From Sphingomonas sp. TREG-RG-20F-R18-01 (GTDB lineage: Bacteria; Pseudomonadota; Alphaproteobacteria; Sphingomonadales; Sphingomonadaceae), in the NCBI RefSeq assembly GCF_022662475.1, contig NZ_JAKNQQ010000008.1, positions 1 through 64,000 of the forward strand: a stretch of DNA of 64,000 bases, given 5' to 3'. Position numbers and translations under genes: made by a program. Of the stretch, positions 9,321-18,800 are shown piece by piece. Position 1 is the first letter of the stretch; the number at the start of each line of letters is the position of its first letter. The notes beneath the pieces were generated by a model, which was given only the letters and a program-made list of their open reading frames with translations, was not told the DNA's origin and did no database searches.

Positions 9321-10223
9321 TCACGCCTTGCGAAGCTGGCCCGGCGACACTCCCGTGATCCGGCGGAACGCCGCGCCGAATGCACTTTCGGAACCATAGC
9401 CCAAATCACGGGCGACGCTCGCGATCGGCACTCCACGCGCGAGCCGGTCGGTGGCAAGCACCATCCGCCAACGCGCCAGATAGGCGATCGCCGGCTCTCC
9501 GCACGTTTCGGCAAACCGTTGCGCAAAGCCCGACCGCGACAGGCCCGCGCGTTTCGCCAGCGCTTCCAGCGTCCAGCGCGCGCCCGGGTCGGCGTGGATC
9601 GCTTCGATCGCGCGCGCGAGCTGTGGATCGGCGAGCGCCGCCAGCCAGGTTCCGCTGCGCTGCTCCGCGCTCGCGAGATGCAGCCGCAGCGCCTCGACCA
9701 GAAGAGTCTGCGACAGATGCTCGGCGATGAGCCGCCCGCCCGGGCGCGGCGTCCGCAGCTCGGCCATCAGGCGGTCGACCAGCCACACCAGCCCCGACGC
9801 GTCCGCCCCCGCCCCCAGCCGCACCACGGGCGGCAGCGCGTGCAACAAGGAGTCGGTCGCCGACCCCGCCATTTCGAAATAGCCGCCCAGACCGCTGCAC
9901 TCACGGCTGTCCCCGAACACCGCCGTATCGCCCGACGCGGTGGTGAAGAAGCGGTTCAGGTCGACTTGCGGCGCATCGAGGCGACTGCCCATGGTCAGCC
10001 CTTGCCCATGCGGCACCAACATAAAGTCGCCCTCCACCAGCCGGACCGGCGGGGCACCGTCGATCCACAAGCCGCACGCGCCCAGACGCAGGGCATAGCA
10101 GCGCACCACCGGTTGCGGCGGCAGGCACAGCGCCCAGTCCCCGCCAATATCGAGGCCGCGAAAGCCATAAGCGCGCGGACGCAGCACCTGCAGCAGGTCA
10201 GAAAGCGGATCGGCGGTCGTCAT
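9321..10223 (-). CDS. AraC-family transcriptional regulator (cupin_6 type)
   Basis: A 300-aa regulator. The N-terminal half (about residues 10-190) matches the AraC-binding cupin of the cupin_6 type, seen in IDGAPPVRLVEGDFMLVPHG. The C-terminal ~100 residues hold two helix-turn-helix motifs: LEALAKRAGLSRSGFAQRF and IASVARDLGYGSESAFGAAF, ending RRITGVSPGQLRK. It is divergently transcribed from the membrane protein at 10315, with about 90 bases between the starts, so that gene is its likely target. In this class the target is often an oxidoreductase or a small membrane protein; the ligand is unknown. Confidence 0.9.
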   Translation of the reverse strand: MTTADPLSDLLQVLRPRAYGFRGLDIGGDWALCLPPQPVVRCYALRLGACGLWIDGAPPVRLVEGDFMLVPHGQGLTMGSRLDAPQVDLNRFFTTASGDTAVFGDSRECSGLGGYFEMAGSATDSLLHALPPVVRLGAGADASGLVWLVDRLMAELRTPRPGGRLIAEHLSQTLLVEALRLHLASAEQRSGTWLAALADPQLARAIEAIHADPGARWTLEALAKRAGLSRSGFAQRFAETCGEPAIAYLARWRMVLATDRLARGVPIASVARDLGYGSESAFGAAFRRITGVSPGQLRKA

Positions 10224-10314
10224 GGACGATCGCTACAGCATTACGGCCGATCGAGGATAGCAGGTCCAGTACATCCGCTCCATCTGAGCCAGCGGATCAT
10301 CAGGGGCACAGACC

Positions 10315-11163
10315 ATGACGCATATTTCCGTTTCGCTGCTCGACCCGGTCGGGGCGGTGACGCTGGTCGGCCTCGCGATGCTGGCGCTGGTTCCGCTGGG
10401 CGCGGTGTGGATGCTGCTAGACCGGCGCACGATCGGGCGCGAACGGGTCGCGCTCAAGCCAACCAAGTTCGCGCTGTCGATCGCGGTCTACCTGCTGACC
10501 ATCGGATGGATGCTGACTTATGTCCGCCCCGAGCGGCTCGGGTCGGGCCTGATCCGGCTAATCGTCTGGGGGCTGCTGGTCAGCGTTGCGCTCGAGTTTC
10601 TGTGCATCGCGGCCCAGGCCGTGCGCGGACGCCGGTCGCATTTCAATCGCGCGACCCCGCTCGACGGCGCGATTTCAGTGGGGATGGGCGTGCTGACGGT
10701 CCCGTTCGTCGGCCTGCTGCTGCCGCTTGCCTGGGAGATCGCGGCGCGCCCGCGCGTCGACGCAACGCCCGTGATGGCCGCGGCGATCATCGCGGGGCTG
10801 GTGCTGACCCTTGTGCTGGGCGCGTTGACCGGCGTTGGCATGGCGCGCAACAGCCTGGCGCTGGCCGAGGCGGCCGGGCGCGGCGCTCGGATGACGCCGG
10901 ACGAACGTCGCCGGACGGGTCTCCGGCTGCGCCTTGCCCATTTCTGCGGCATTCATGCGCTCCAGGCCATCCCGTTGATCGCCGCCGTGGCGGCGCGCTT
11001 CGCGGGCCAAGCCGCCGCGCCGCTGCTCGTGGCGGGGACGGTCGGCTATACGGCCGTCACGCTGGCCCTGCTGTTCCCTCGCGTCTTTCCCAGAGCGTGG
11101 CCGGTACTCAATACCGTGCGCGCCACGACGCGCTGGTGGCGGGGGTCGACCATGTCGTCGTGA
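10315..11163 (+). CDS. Multi-pass membrane protein of unknown function
   Basis: A 282-aa protein with about seven hydrophobic segments (residues about 10-33, 50-68, 80-98, 118-140, 150-175, 215-235, 240-260). I do not recognise a named family. AGGGG sits before the ATG. It is probably controlled by the divergent AraC regulator. The C-terminus after LLFPRVFPRAWPVL looks unnatural (VRATTRWWRGSTMSS). The last codons overlap a reading frame that continues as a truncated NAD(P)H-binding protein, so the natural C-terminus may have been replaced by a deletion junction near 11100. Confidence 0.7.
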   Translation: MTHISVSLLDPVGAVTLVGLAMLALVPLGAVWMLLDRRTIGRERVALKPTKFALSIAVYLLTIGWMLTYVRPERLGSGLIRLIVWGLLVSVALEFLCIAAQAVRGRRSHFNRATPLDGAISVGMGVLTVPFVGLLLPLAWEIAARPRVDATPVMAAAIIAGLVLTLVLGALTGVGMARNSLALAEAAGRGARMTPDERRRTGLRLRLAHFCGIHALQAIPLIAAVAARFAGQAAAPLLVAGTVGYTAVTLALLFPRVFPRAWPVLNTVRATTRWWRGSTMSS

Positions 11164-11579
11164 TGCTCGGCGATCAGGCGTTGCGGCTGCACATGTGGAT
11201 CGACACCGCGTTCGTACGGCGGCTCGTCCCCGTGATGCGCCGGCAGGGCGCCCGGCGGATCCTGTATCAGGCGGGGGATTGCGCCGACCGCGTGATGGCG
11301 ATCTTTTCGCCCGCGGTGTGGCTGCCCCGCAATACGCTGGCGCGATCGTATATCGGGCAGCACCGCGACAACGAGTCAGTCACGGCGTTCCTCGCGACCG
11401 AGGCGAACGATCTCCAATGGATCGGTCACCGTGCCGGAATCTCCTCCGACGGCCTGTCGAAGGGCAGCCTTCAGCGATCGGCGCGGACGTTCAACGTGGC
11501 GACGTTTCGCGATTATGGCTATCGGACCGTGACCGACCGGGCGGCGGTACACACGGCGGACTTCAGCCGGTATGGCTAG
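11163..11579 (+). pseudogene. 5'-truncated NAD(P)H-binding (SDR/NmrA-like) protein
   Basis: The frame encodes the middle and C-terminal part of an atypical-SDR NAD(P)H-binding protein: FVRRLVPVMRRQGARRILYQ, then SPAVWLPRNTLAR, then a typical C-terminal end. The frame is open upstream into HDALVAGVDHVVVMLG, which is also family-like. The Rossmann start (G-x-x-G-x-x-G) and first ~60 residues are absent, because that DNA belongs to the membrane-protein gene. An ATG at 11163 overlaps the upstream TGA by one base, so a 138-aa product could still be made by reinitiation. It is most simply a remnant formed by deletion. Without the dinucleotide-binding half it should be inactive. Confidence 0.65.
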
Positions 11580-11616
11580 CGGATCGTGCCCGTCTCTCCG
11601 TCCGGAAAGCAGATCC

Positions 11617-12603
11617 ATGCGCTTGATTGCGATCGAAGAACATATCCTCCCGCAAGACGTGCGCGAGGCGTGGAGCGCCGCGCCGCTGCCGCATGATCCG
11701 GTGTCCGCCTTTGCGGATGGCGGCGAAAATGGCGCCCGCCTGGCCGATCTCGGCGAAGGCCGCCTCGCGCTGATGGACGAACAGGGGGTCGACGTGCAGG
11801 TCCTGTCGCTCACCACGCCCGGGCTCCACAATCTGGCGCCCGATGTCGCGGTCGACCTGGCGTGCCGCGTCAACGACCGGATCGCGGAGGCCTGCACGCG
11901 CCACCCCGATCGCTTCCAGGGTTTCGCGGCGCTGCCGACACCCGATCCGGAGGCCGCGCCGCGCGAGCTCGAGCGCGCGGTCCGCGACCTCGGGCTGAAG
12001 GGCGCGCTCCTGTGCGGCCGGACGCGCGACCGGCACCTCGACCATCCCGCCTTCCGCCCGATGCTGGCCAAGGCCGCCGAACTGCGCGTGCCGCTGTTCA
12101 TCCATCCGCAGACCCCGCTCCCCGCGGTACGGGACGCGAACTATGCCGGAATCAGCCCGCGCGCCGACCTCGCGCTCGCCGCCTTCGGGCTCGGCTGGCA
12201 TTATGAGGCCGGGCTGCAATGGGTCCGCATGGCGGCGGCGGGCGTGTTCGATGAACTCCCCGATCTGCAGATCATCCTCGGCCATTGGGGAGAGGTGGTG
12301 CTGTTCTATCTGGAACGGATTTCGTCCGTCTTCGAGCGCGCGCTCGACCTGCAACGTCCGCTCGCTGCCTATGCGCGCGACAATCTGTATGTGACCGGCA
12401 GCGGTATGTGGAGCGAAACCTATCTGCAGCGCTGTCTCGAGATCGTCGGGCCGGAGCGACTGCTGTTCTCCACCGACTTTCCCTATCAGTATCGCGAAGG
12501 CGGGGCGCCGCGCCGGTTCCTCGAGGACAGCGCGCTGGACGATGCCACGCGCGAGGGATTTGCGCATCGCAATTGGGAACGGTTGACCGGCTGCGGTGGG
12601 TGA
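11617..12603 (+). CDS. Amidohydrolase_2 family (ACMSD/aromatic acid decarboxylase-like) protein
   Basis: A TIM-barrel metal-dependent protein of about 328 aa. The N-terminus MRLIAIEEHILP has an E-x-H pair at residues 7-9, as in non-oxidative aromatic decarboxylases of this family, rather than the H-x-H of hydrolases. Further ligand-region motifs are LFIHPQTP, IILGHWGE and LLFSTDFPYQY. The ATG at 11617 is preferred over one at 11572 because the protein core begins there. It probably decarboxylates or hydrolyses a small aromatic or 2-keto acid substrate in the cytosol. It is in line with the truncated NAD(P)H-binding gene and convergent with the DUF6445 gene. Confidence 0.85.
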   Translation: MRLIAIEEHILPQDVREAWSAAPLPHDPVSAFADGGENGARLADLGEGRLALMDEQGVDVQVLSLTTPGLHNLAPDVAVDLACRVNDRIAEACTRHPDRFQGFAALPTPDPEAAPRELERAVRDLGLKGALLCGRTRDRHLDHPAFRPMLAKAAELRVPLFIHPQTPLPAVRDANYAGISPRADLALAAFGLGWHYEAGLQWVRMAAAGVFDELPDLQIILGHWGEVVLFYLERISSVFERALDLQRPLAAYARDNLYVTGSGMWSETYLQRCLEIVGPERLLFSTDFPYQYREGGAPRRFLEDSALDDATREGFAHRNWERLTGCGG

Positions 12604-12807
12604 CGCAACCGGGTCTTGGCAGGCATTCACCGGGCGCTATCCTTTCGGAACAGACCATCGCGGTCGCAACCGTGACGATCGCGTTGGGTCGATGGAAGGC
12701 GTTGGAGGCCGCCAGCGGCTATGCCTCGGTCACGTGCTGCCGTGACCTCGGCCGGTTTCTCCAGCGGCATTCCTGGGGTTCGAAAATCCGCGAGACGGCA
12801 TTCGGCC

Positions 12808-13461
12808 TCACGCCTGCAACAGCGCCGTCAGGGTCCATCGCTGCGACCGCATGGGTCCGTCGCGAGCAGTCGCCCCAAGATCACCGGCATGCAGGCAGTT
12901 CGCGGGGTACAGGATCAGCCGATTGAATCGGAGGTCGGCATGCCCGATGCGGTCGAACCCGGCGGTGCGCTCATCGGGGTACTGCGCTTCCGGCAGACCG
13001 TACAAATTGCGGTCGCGCGTGAGTCCCTGCCGCCATGCGGATGCGCGGCTGGCGTCGATTCGTTCATAGCCCGTGCCGCGGTGGCGGTAGAAGCCGGTTC
13101 CGCAATGCGGCGGCTCGCACAGATAATGGACTGCCGCCATCATCTTGGGGTCCGTTGTGTCGAAGTGCGGGATCCGCTGGATCGGCGCGAGCCCGGCGGG
13201 ATCATCGATCGCGATGGCAAAGGTGGCGCGCACGACGGTCAGTTTGCGCGTGGCGTCGGTCGCCAGCGCGACCTGCTCGAGCCATGCGGCGTAGCCTGCG
13301 GGTGCCGGCGCGCGGACGCCGGGATAATAATCGCCCGCATCGCGCTGGAACGGCTGCGTGGCGATCGCGGTCTGCAGGGTTTCGGGCTGTGGATGCGCGG
13401 CGTCGATGACGTAGAGCGGTACCGCTTCCTGCCCCATGAGCCGAACGGGGTGAACGATCAC
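12808..13461 (-). CDS. DUF6445 family protein, last gene of the halogenase/SapC operon
   Basis: A 217-aa protein beginning at a GTG whose bases overlap the sapC TGA (GTGA, four-base overlap), so it is translationally coupled. Features seen: HYLCEPPHCGTGFYRHRGTG, RIDASRA, and RFNRLILYPANCLHAG. The H-x-G and terminal H patterns recall a 2-oxoglutarate/Fe(II) dioxygenase-like cupin, which agrees with DUF6445. Proteins of this group habitually follow tryptophan-halogenase-like and SapC genes near TonB receptors. The exact reaction is unknown. Confidence 0.8.
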   Translation of the reverse strand: MIVHPVRLMGQEAVPLYVIDAAHPQPETLQTAIATQPFQRDAGDYYPGVRAPAPAGYAAWLEQVALATDATRKLTVVRATFAIAIDDPAGLAPIQRIPHFDTTDPKMMAAVHYLCEPPHCGTGFYRHRGTGYERIDASRASAWRQGLTRDRNLYGLPEAQYPDERTAGFDRIGHADLRFNRLILYPANCLHAGDLGATARDGPMRSQRWTLTALLQA

Positions 13462-14198
13462 CCAGCGCGTCCTGCCGGTTGAACGCCGGGGGCGAACCAC
13501 GCCGCCTCGTCCGCGATCCTGCGGTTCTTGCGCCGCACCAGACCGGCGACCTGCTCCAGCGACAGGAGGATCGCCGCAAGATCGAGCGCCAGGTCGAAGT
13601 CGGCCAGCATCCCATGCTGCCGCGAAAGCGCGCGCTGATCGATGCCATAGAGCCCCGACGGTGTGCAGTGCGTTCCATTGTCGAACGCGACGTCGAGCGT
13701 GATCTCGATCACCAGCTTGAGCGATACCGCCAGCGCGATCAGTGCCTGCGTTGGTTCCTGCCCCCGTGCGAGTTCGCCGAGCATCGCTTGCACCTGCGCA
13801 ATATAGCGGCTGTCGCTGCCGTCGGCCTCGACGATCGCGCAGGTGCCTGCCGGATCCAGCGCGGGGCTTTCGAGATCGACGCAGATCACCCCTGCCATCG
13901 CGTCCTCGCCCCCGATGTAGAAAGGCTGGCGCCGGATGTTGAGCGGGACATAGCCCGTATCGAGCGTGCTGCCGTCCCAATACAGGTTCTCGTGCGGTTC
14001 GAGGCCCATCAGCGCGGCAAGGTGAAATTGGCCGGTTTCGCCGTCCTTGACGAAGAACAGGGGGTAATGGGCCGCGGCCTTGCGGATCTCGCTGCGGACG
14101 ATCCGGACGAGATGGACCGTAGCCGCCGTCGCCGCCGCCCGGGACGGATCGATCCGCAGACCGGCATGATGTTCGCGCGACAGTTGCACCAGGTTCAC
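13458..14198 (-). CDS. SapC family protein
   Basis: A protein of about 246 aa starting at GTG (VNLVQLSREHHAG) with an AAGGAAAG Shine-Dalgarno. Family features: the VRSEIRKAAAHYPLFFVKD opening, GLEPHENLYWDG, YVPLNIRRQPFY, and a C-terminal LALDLAAILLSLEQVAGLVR region. SapC proteins carry the name of a Campylobacter S-layer gene, but in Caulobacterales and Sphingomonadales they sit beside halogenase-like genes and TonB receptors; their biochemistry is not settled. The stop overlaps the next gene. The halogenase stop is 40 bases upstream. Confidence 0.88.
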   Translation of the reverse strand: MNLVQLSREHHAGLRIDPSRAAATAATVHLVRIVRSEIRKAAAHYPLFFVKDGETGQFHLAALMGLEPHENLYWDGSTLDTGYVPLNIRRQPFYIGGEDAMAGVICVDLESPALDPAGTCAIVEADGSDSRYIAQVQAMLGELARGQEPTQALIALAVSLKLVIEITLDVAFDNGTHCTPSGLYGIDQRALSRQHGMLADFDLALDLAAILLSLEQVAGLVRRKNRRIADEAAWFAPGVQPAGRAG

Positions 14199-14238
14199 GG
14201 CAGGTCTTTCCTTGGAACGAAACGGGTCGCGGCGCGCG

Positions 14239-15804
14239 TCAAACCGGCTGGAAGCGGTGCTGAGCGAGCGTATCGAGCAGCGCACGGTTGGTTGGCATGG
14301 TCGCGGCCAACCGTCGCTTGAGCGCGGTGGTGCGATCGAACGCATCGCGCGCGGCATCCGGGTCGCGAAGCGTTGCCGCCGCGAACCGCGGATCCGTGCG
14401 AAAGCCCATGCCGTACAGCACATATTGATAGCTCGCCGCCGGGAACATCTCGTGCGCGCTCGAAAAGTCCTGCTCGCCTGGAGGCGCGTGACGCCACAGT
14501 TCGAGCTGGTCCTGCAACGCCTGCGGGATCGTCGCGGGGTCGCGATTATCACGCCAGAAGGCGGTGTCGTCGCGTTCGCTCAGCATGTAATGCAGCTTGA
14601 GGAATTCGATGATCCGTTCCCAGCGATACAGCGTCATCGTGTTGAAGCGCCGCGCGACGATCTCCATCGCGCTGCGCGTCGCGGGCATCGACGCGGCGAT
14701 ATAGTCCGCCGACAGTTCGATCAGTACGAGCGCGGACGCCTCGAGCGGTTCGAGGAACCCTGCCGCCAGCCCGACCGCGACGCAATTGCGTTTCCAGAAG
14801 GTCTCGCGATGCCCCGAGCGGATCGTGATCTCGCGCGGCGACAGGTGGTCGAACGCGGGGCCGACATAGGCGGCAAGCTCGGCCTCGACCGAACTGCCGC
14901 CCGCGTGGGCGCTCGAATAGACATAGCCGACCCCGCGCCGGTTCTGCAGGCCGATATCCCAGATCCAGCCGTGCTTCTGCCCGGTCGAGACGGTATGCGA
15001 GACGATCGGCGCGCCCGCGTCGTCATAGGGCACCTGCACCGCGAGCGCGCGATCGATGAACAGCACGTCGTTGCAATCGCGGAACGGCACGCCCAGCGTC
15101 TCGCCCAGCAGCAACGACGAGAAGCCGCTGCAATCGACGAACAGGTCCGCGGTGATCGCGCCGTGTTCGCGGGTGACGACGGCGGCGATGTCGCCATCGT
15201 CCGCTTGCTCCACCGCGATCACCTCGTCGATGACGTGCCGGACGCCGAGCTTCGTCACGCAATGTTCCGCCATGAAGTCGGCGAAGCGGACCGCGTCGAG
15301 GTGATAGGCATAATTGGCGACCCCGCCATATTCGGGCGATGTGATCAGCTTGGGCGCCAGGTCGCGCTCGCACAGCGCCTCCTGGAAACAGACCGCATCC
15401 GAGAAGGAGGCCGTCGCGGGATCGTCTCGCATCTGCGCGTTCCAATAGGGGGCGAGGTCGAGCGAAGGGAAGCCTTCGGGCAGGACGAGCGGGTGGTAGT
15501 AAAAATTGTCCGGCGATTGCGTCCGCCATCCCGCGAATTTCGCGCCCTGCTTGAACGACGCGTTGCAGAAGCGGAGGAAATCCGTTTCCGAAACGCCGAC
15601 TTTGCGCAGCGTGTTGCGCATCGTCGGCCAGGTCCCTTCGCCAACCCCGACGATCCCGATCCGGCGGCTTTCGACCAGCGTGACGCTGAGCCCGCCGCCG
15701 TCCGGCGTGCAGTGCCGCGCGGCGATCAACGCGGCGGTCAGCCACCCGGCCGACCCGCCGCCGACGATGCACACGGAGGAGACGGGTGTGTTCATGTCGG
15801 TCAT
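14239..15804 (-). CDS. Tryptophan halogenase-like FAD-dependent protein
   Basis: A flavoprotein of about 521 aa. The FAD-binding GGGSAG (about residues 15-20) lies near the N-terminus, followed by VGVGEGTWPTMR. The catalytic lysine position of flavin halogenases is kept (K85 in CNASFKQGAKF). The hallmark W-x-W-x-I-P appears as WIWDIG (280-285), with the proline changed to glycine. The C-terminus contains ASYQYVLYGMGFRTDP. In these loci the substrate may not be free tryptophan. The start is ambiguous: an in-frame ATG at 15822 sits one base after a 9-bp hairpin and lacks a Shine-Dalgarno, so 15804 is chosen and 15795 is also possible. It is second in the TonB-receptor operon. Confidence 0.88.
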   Translation of the reverse strand: MTDMNTPVSSVCIVGGGSAGWLTAALIAARHCTPDGGGLSVTLVESRRIGIVGVGEGTWPTMRNTLRKVGVSETDFLRFCNASFKQGAKFAGWRTQSPDNFYYHPLVLPEGFPSLDLAPYWNAQMRDDPATASFSDAVCFQEALCERDLAPKLITSPEYGGVANYAYHLDAVRFADFMAEHCVTKLGVRHVIDEVIAVEQADDGDIAAVVTREHGAITADLFVDCSGFSSLLLGETLGVPFRDCNDVLFIDRALAVQVPYDDAGAPIVSHTVSTGQKHGWIWDIGLQNRRGVGYVYSSAHAGGSSVEAELAAYVGPAFDHLSPREITIRSGHRETFWKRNCVAVGLAAGFLEPLEASALVLIELSADYIAASMPATRSAMEIVARRFNTMTLYRWERIIEFLKLHYMLSERDDTAFWRDNRDPATIPQALQDQLELWRHAPPGEQDFSSAHEMFPAASYQYVLYGMGFRTDPRFAAATLRDPDAARDAFDRTTALKRRLAATMPTNRALLDTLAQHRFQPV

Positions 15805-15823
15805 CGCGGGAGAGGATGACATG

Positions 15824-15850
15824 GGACCGGGCGCGAAGAAAGCCCGGTCC
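15824..15850 (-). promoter_or_regulatory. Hairpin between TonB receptor and halogenase genes
   Basis: Nine-base perfect arms (GGACCGGGC and GCCCGGTCC) with a 9-base loop lie in the 49-67-base spacer, one base before the in-frame ATG at 15822. On the minus-strand mRNA this could stabilise the receptor transcript or limit read-through and translation of the downstream genes. Confidence 0.5.
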
Positions 15851-15871
15851 GGTCACAGTACGATGGCCGCA

Positions 15872-18800
15872 TCAGAAGTTGACGCGCACGCCGCTCTTGA
15901 AGCGCCGCCCGGTGTCTTCGGCGTAAAGGAACTGGCTGGTGTAATAGGCGTATTTCAGCGCCTTCGAATTGGTCAGGTTGACCGCTTCGAAGAAGACCGA
16001 GACATGTTTGTTGATGCGATAGATCAGGCTCGCGTCGACCTGCGAATAGGCACGAACCTGGGTGACCGCCTGGCCTGCGCCGTTGAGGGGCGGGGGTGCC
16101 AGATACTGAAGGAAATGGTCGCGCCAGTTATACGCGACACGCGCCTCGATCCCGTGCTTGTCGTAGAACAGCACGGCGTTGGCCGAGTTCGAGAGCCCGG
16201 TCAGCGCGAACTTGTTGGTCAGGTCCTGTGGGTTGAGCTTGCGATTGGAGTGGACCAGCGTCCCGTTGATCTGGAAACCGAAGCCGGTGTCCCACAGGTT
16301 TTGCTGCCACGCCGCTTCGAGGCCGGTGACCGTTGCGCTCTGCCCGTTGACCGGCGCGGTGATCGTGAATTGCGCGGGCAGGTTCGTCACCGGATCGAGC
16401 AGCGAGCCGCCGGTCGCATTGAGGACCGGGCCGCTCGTCTGGTTGAGCACGATGAAGTCGTTGACGTTCTTGAAATAGCCACCGAGCGAGATGTAGTTCG
16501 ACTGGCCGAAATAATATTCGAGCGATAGGTCGAGATTGTTCGACTTGAACGGCTTCAGATCGGCATTCCCGCGGCTTGCGGCGAAATTGCCCGGGCGCAG
16601 CGTCACGAGCGTCGTCACCGGCGACAATTGCTCGAGCGTCGGCCGCGTGATCGTCTGCGAAGTGGCAAAGCGTGCGGTGAGCTTGTCGGTCAGGTCCCAG
16701 CGGAACGCGAGGTTGGGCAGGATGTCGGTATAGCTGGCATGGCCGACCGTGCGCGTCGTGCCCGATGAGGCGGAGCCATATTGCGTCTGGTCGTTGGCGA
16801 GCGTCACCAGCGCGGTGTAGGCCGTCGCCAGACCGTTGACGTTGGTCGCTGTATTTTCGACCCGTACGCCTGCGACCAACGAGAAAGGCCGATCCGCCAG
16901 CGCGCCGCGGAACTCTGTCTCGAGGTAGCCGCCGAGCACGCGCTCGGTGACCACGGTGTCGTTGACCAGCGGTGGCGCGAAGGTGAAATTGGGGTTGGTC
17001 GCGCGCTGCTGCTGCGTGATGGCGGCGAACAGGGCATCGCCGTCGAAGGTCTGCCACTGGGTCGGCAGCCGGTTCGACCCGCTGACCCCCGACAGGAACC
17101 CGCTGCCGGCATCGAACACCGAGATCGGCACCCCCGATGGTGCCGGCAGGTTGTAGCCACAGGTCGTGCATCCGGTCCCGCCGTCGTTCGAATAGAGCGA
17201 GGTGTCCTTGCGATCGTGCGAGTAATAGCCACCCCAACTGGCCTTGATCAGACCTTCGGCATCATCGCTCTTGTAGCTGAAGTCGGTCCGCACCTGGCCG
17301 ACCTCGTCCTTTATGCCAAAGCCCCGGAGCAGCATGACGTGCTGGCATAGCGGCTGCCCGGCCCCGACCGTGTTGCCACTCGCGGGCGTGCCGGAATTGC
17401 TGACTGCCGACCCGCACGGGCTGGCGGGTGTGGCGAAGCTTGGCAACGTCTCGACGGTATACGGCAGCGTCGATCCGTCAGACCGATAGCGTTCCGATCC
17501 TGTGAGATAGCCGAGCAGCGCGAGATACGCCTGCCGGCCGCCATTCGGCTCTTCCTTCGCGACCGACCAGGTGCCGTCGACGCTGACCGAAAGCTGTGGC
17601 GTGATCTTATATTCCGCGTTGAGCCCGACCGCATAGGTGTTGGTGCGCTTGTCGAACTTCTTGTCGTGGAAATCGCTCGCGATGCCGCTGGACTGGGTGA
17701 GATCGGTTGCGGTGCCGTTGGCGTCGGTGGTCACGCCGGTCAGGTTCGATGCAGTGAACCAATGGCCGTAGGAGCGCGCGTCGGTGGTGTTGGTGAAACG
17801 GGTGTAGAGCCCGTCCGCGGTTACGGTCAGGTCGTCGCTCGGGCGATATTGCAGTACCAGCGTGCCGCCGATCCGCTCGCGATCTTCCCTCGTGACGCGC
17901 GAGTCGAAATTCTGCGGGATGAAGAGATTGCCCTGCGGGTTCGAGCTGCTGACCGTTCCGCGGCCGCCATTCACCTGCGCGGCCGGAACACCGGGATTGA
18001 CGAGCCAGCCATCGGTCTGCGCCTCGTTCAGCTTGGTGAAGCGATGCTGGTAGCTGCCGCTCAGCAAGACGCCGAAGCGGCCGTCGGCGAACGTATCACT
18101 GAGCAGGAAGGATGCGTCGGGCGCGCCCTTCTCGGCGTTGCCATCGTAATTGCCGTCGGCCGCCGCGAACAGCTTGAAGCCCTTGTAATCGAACGGGCGC
18201 GCGGTCTTGATGTTGACGGTCGAGCCGACCCCACCCGACTGGTAGCGCGCAGTCGACGATTTGTAGACCTCGACTCCCGCGACGAGTTCGGAGGCGAGCG
18301 TGTCGAACGAAAAGGCGCGGCCAGATGCCTGGCTCGGATCGGTCGGCGTCGCGAGCTGGCGGCCGTTGATCAACACCGTGTTGAATTCGGGCCCGAACCC
18401 GCGCACCGTAATGAACGCGCCTTCACCGCCCGACCGGTCGATCGAGACGCCGGTGATGCGTTGGAGCGATTCCGCGAGGTTGGTGTCGGGCAGCTTGCCG
18501 ATATCCTGGGTCGATATCGCATCGACGATTCCGGAGGCGCTCCGCTTGATCCCACGCGCGTTGCTCAGGCTGGCGCGCAACCCGACCACGACGATGTCGG
18601 ATCCGCCGTCGGCCTGCGGGGCCGGGGCATCCGTCGGGGCAGGATCCTGCACGGCCGCCGCCGCTGGTGCTGGGCGATCCTCCTGCGGTGCGCGGACCGT
18701 CACCATCGCCGCCGGCACGGTGCCGAGCCGCGCCGTGGCGGGCGCCTGCGGCACGACGGCATAGGTGTGCGGGCCGATCAGTCGGGCGACCAGCCCTGTC

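Noticed and set aside
9519..11100. Long plus-strand frame running through the AraC regulator region into the NAD(P)H-binding remnant
   Set aside because: Only its last part (after about 11100) resembles a protein family; the rest is antisense or off-frame to the AraC and membrane-protein genes.
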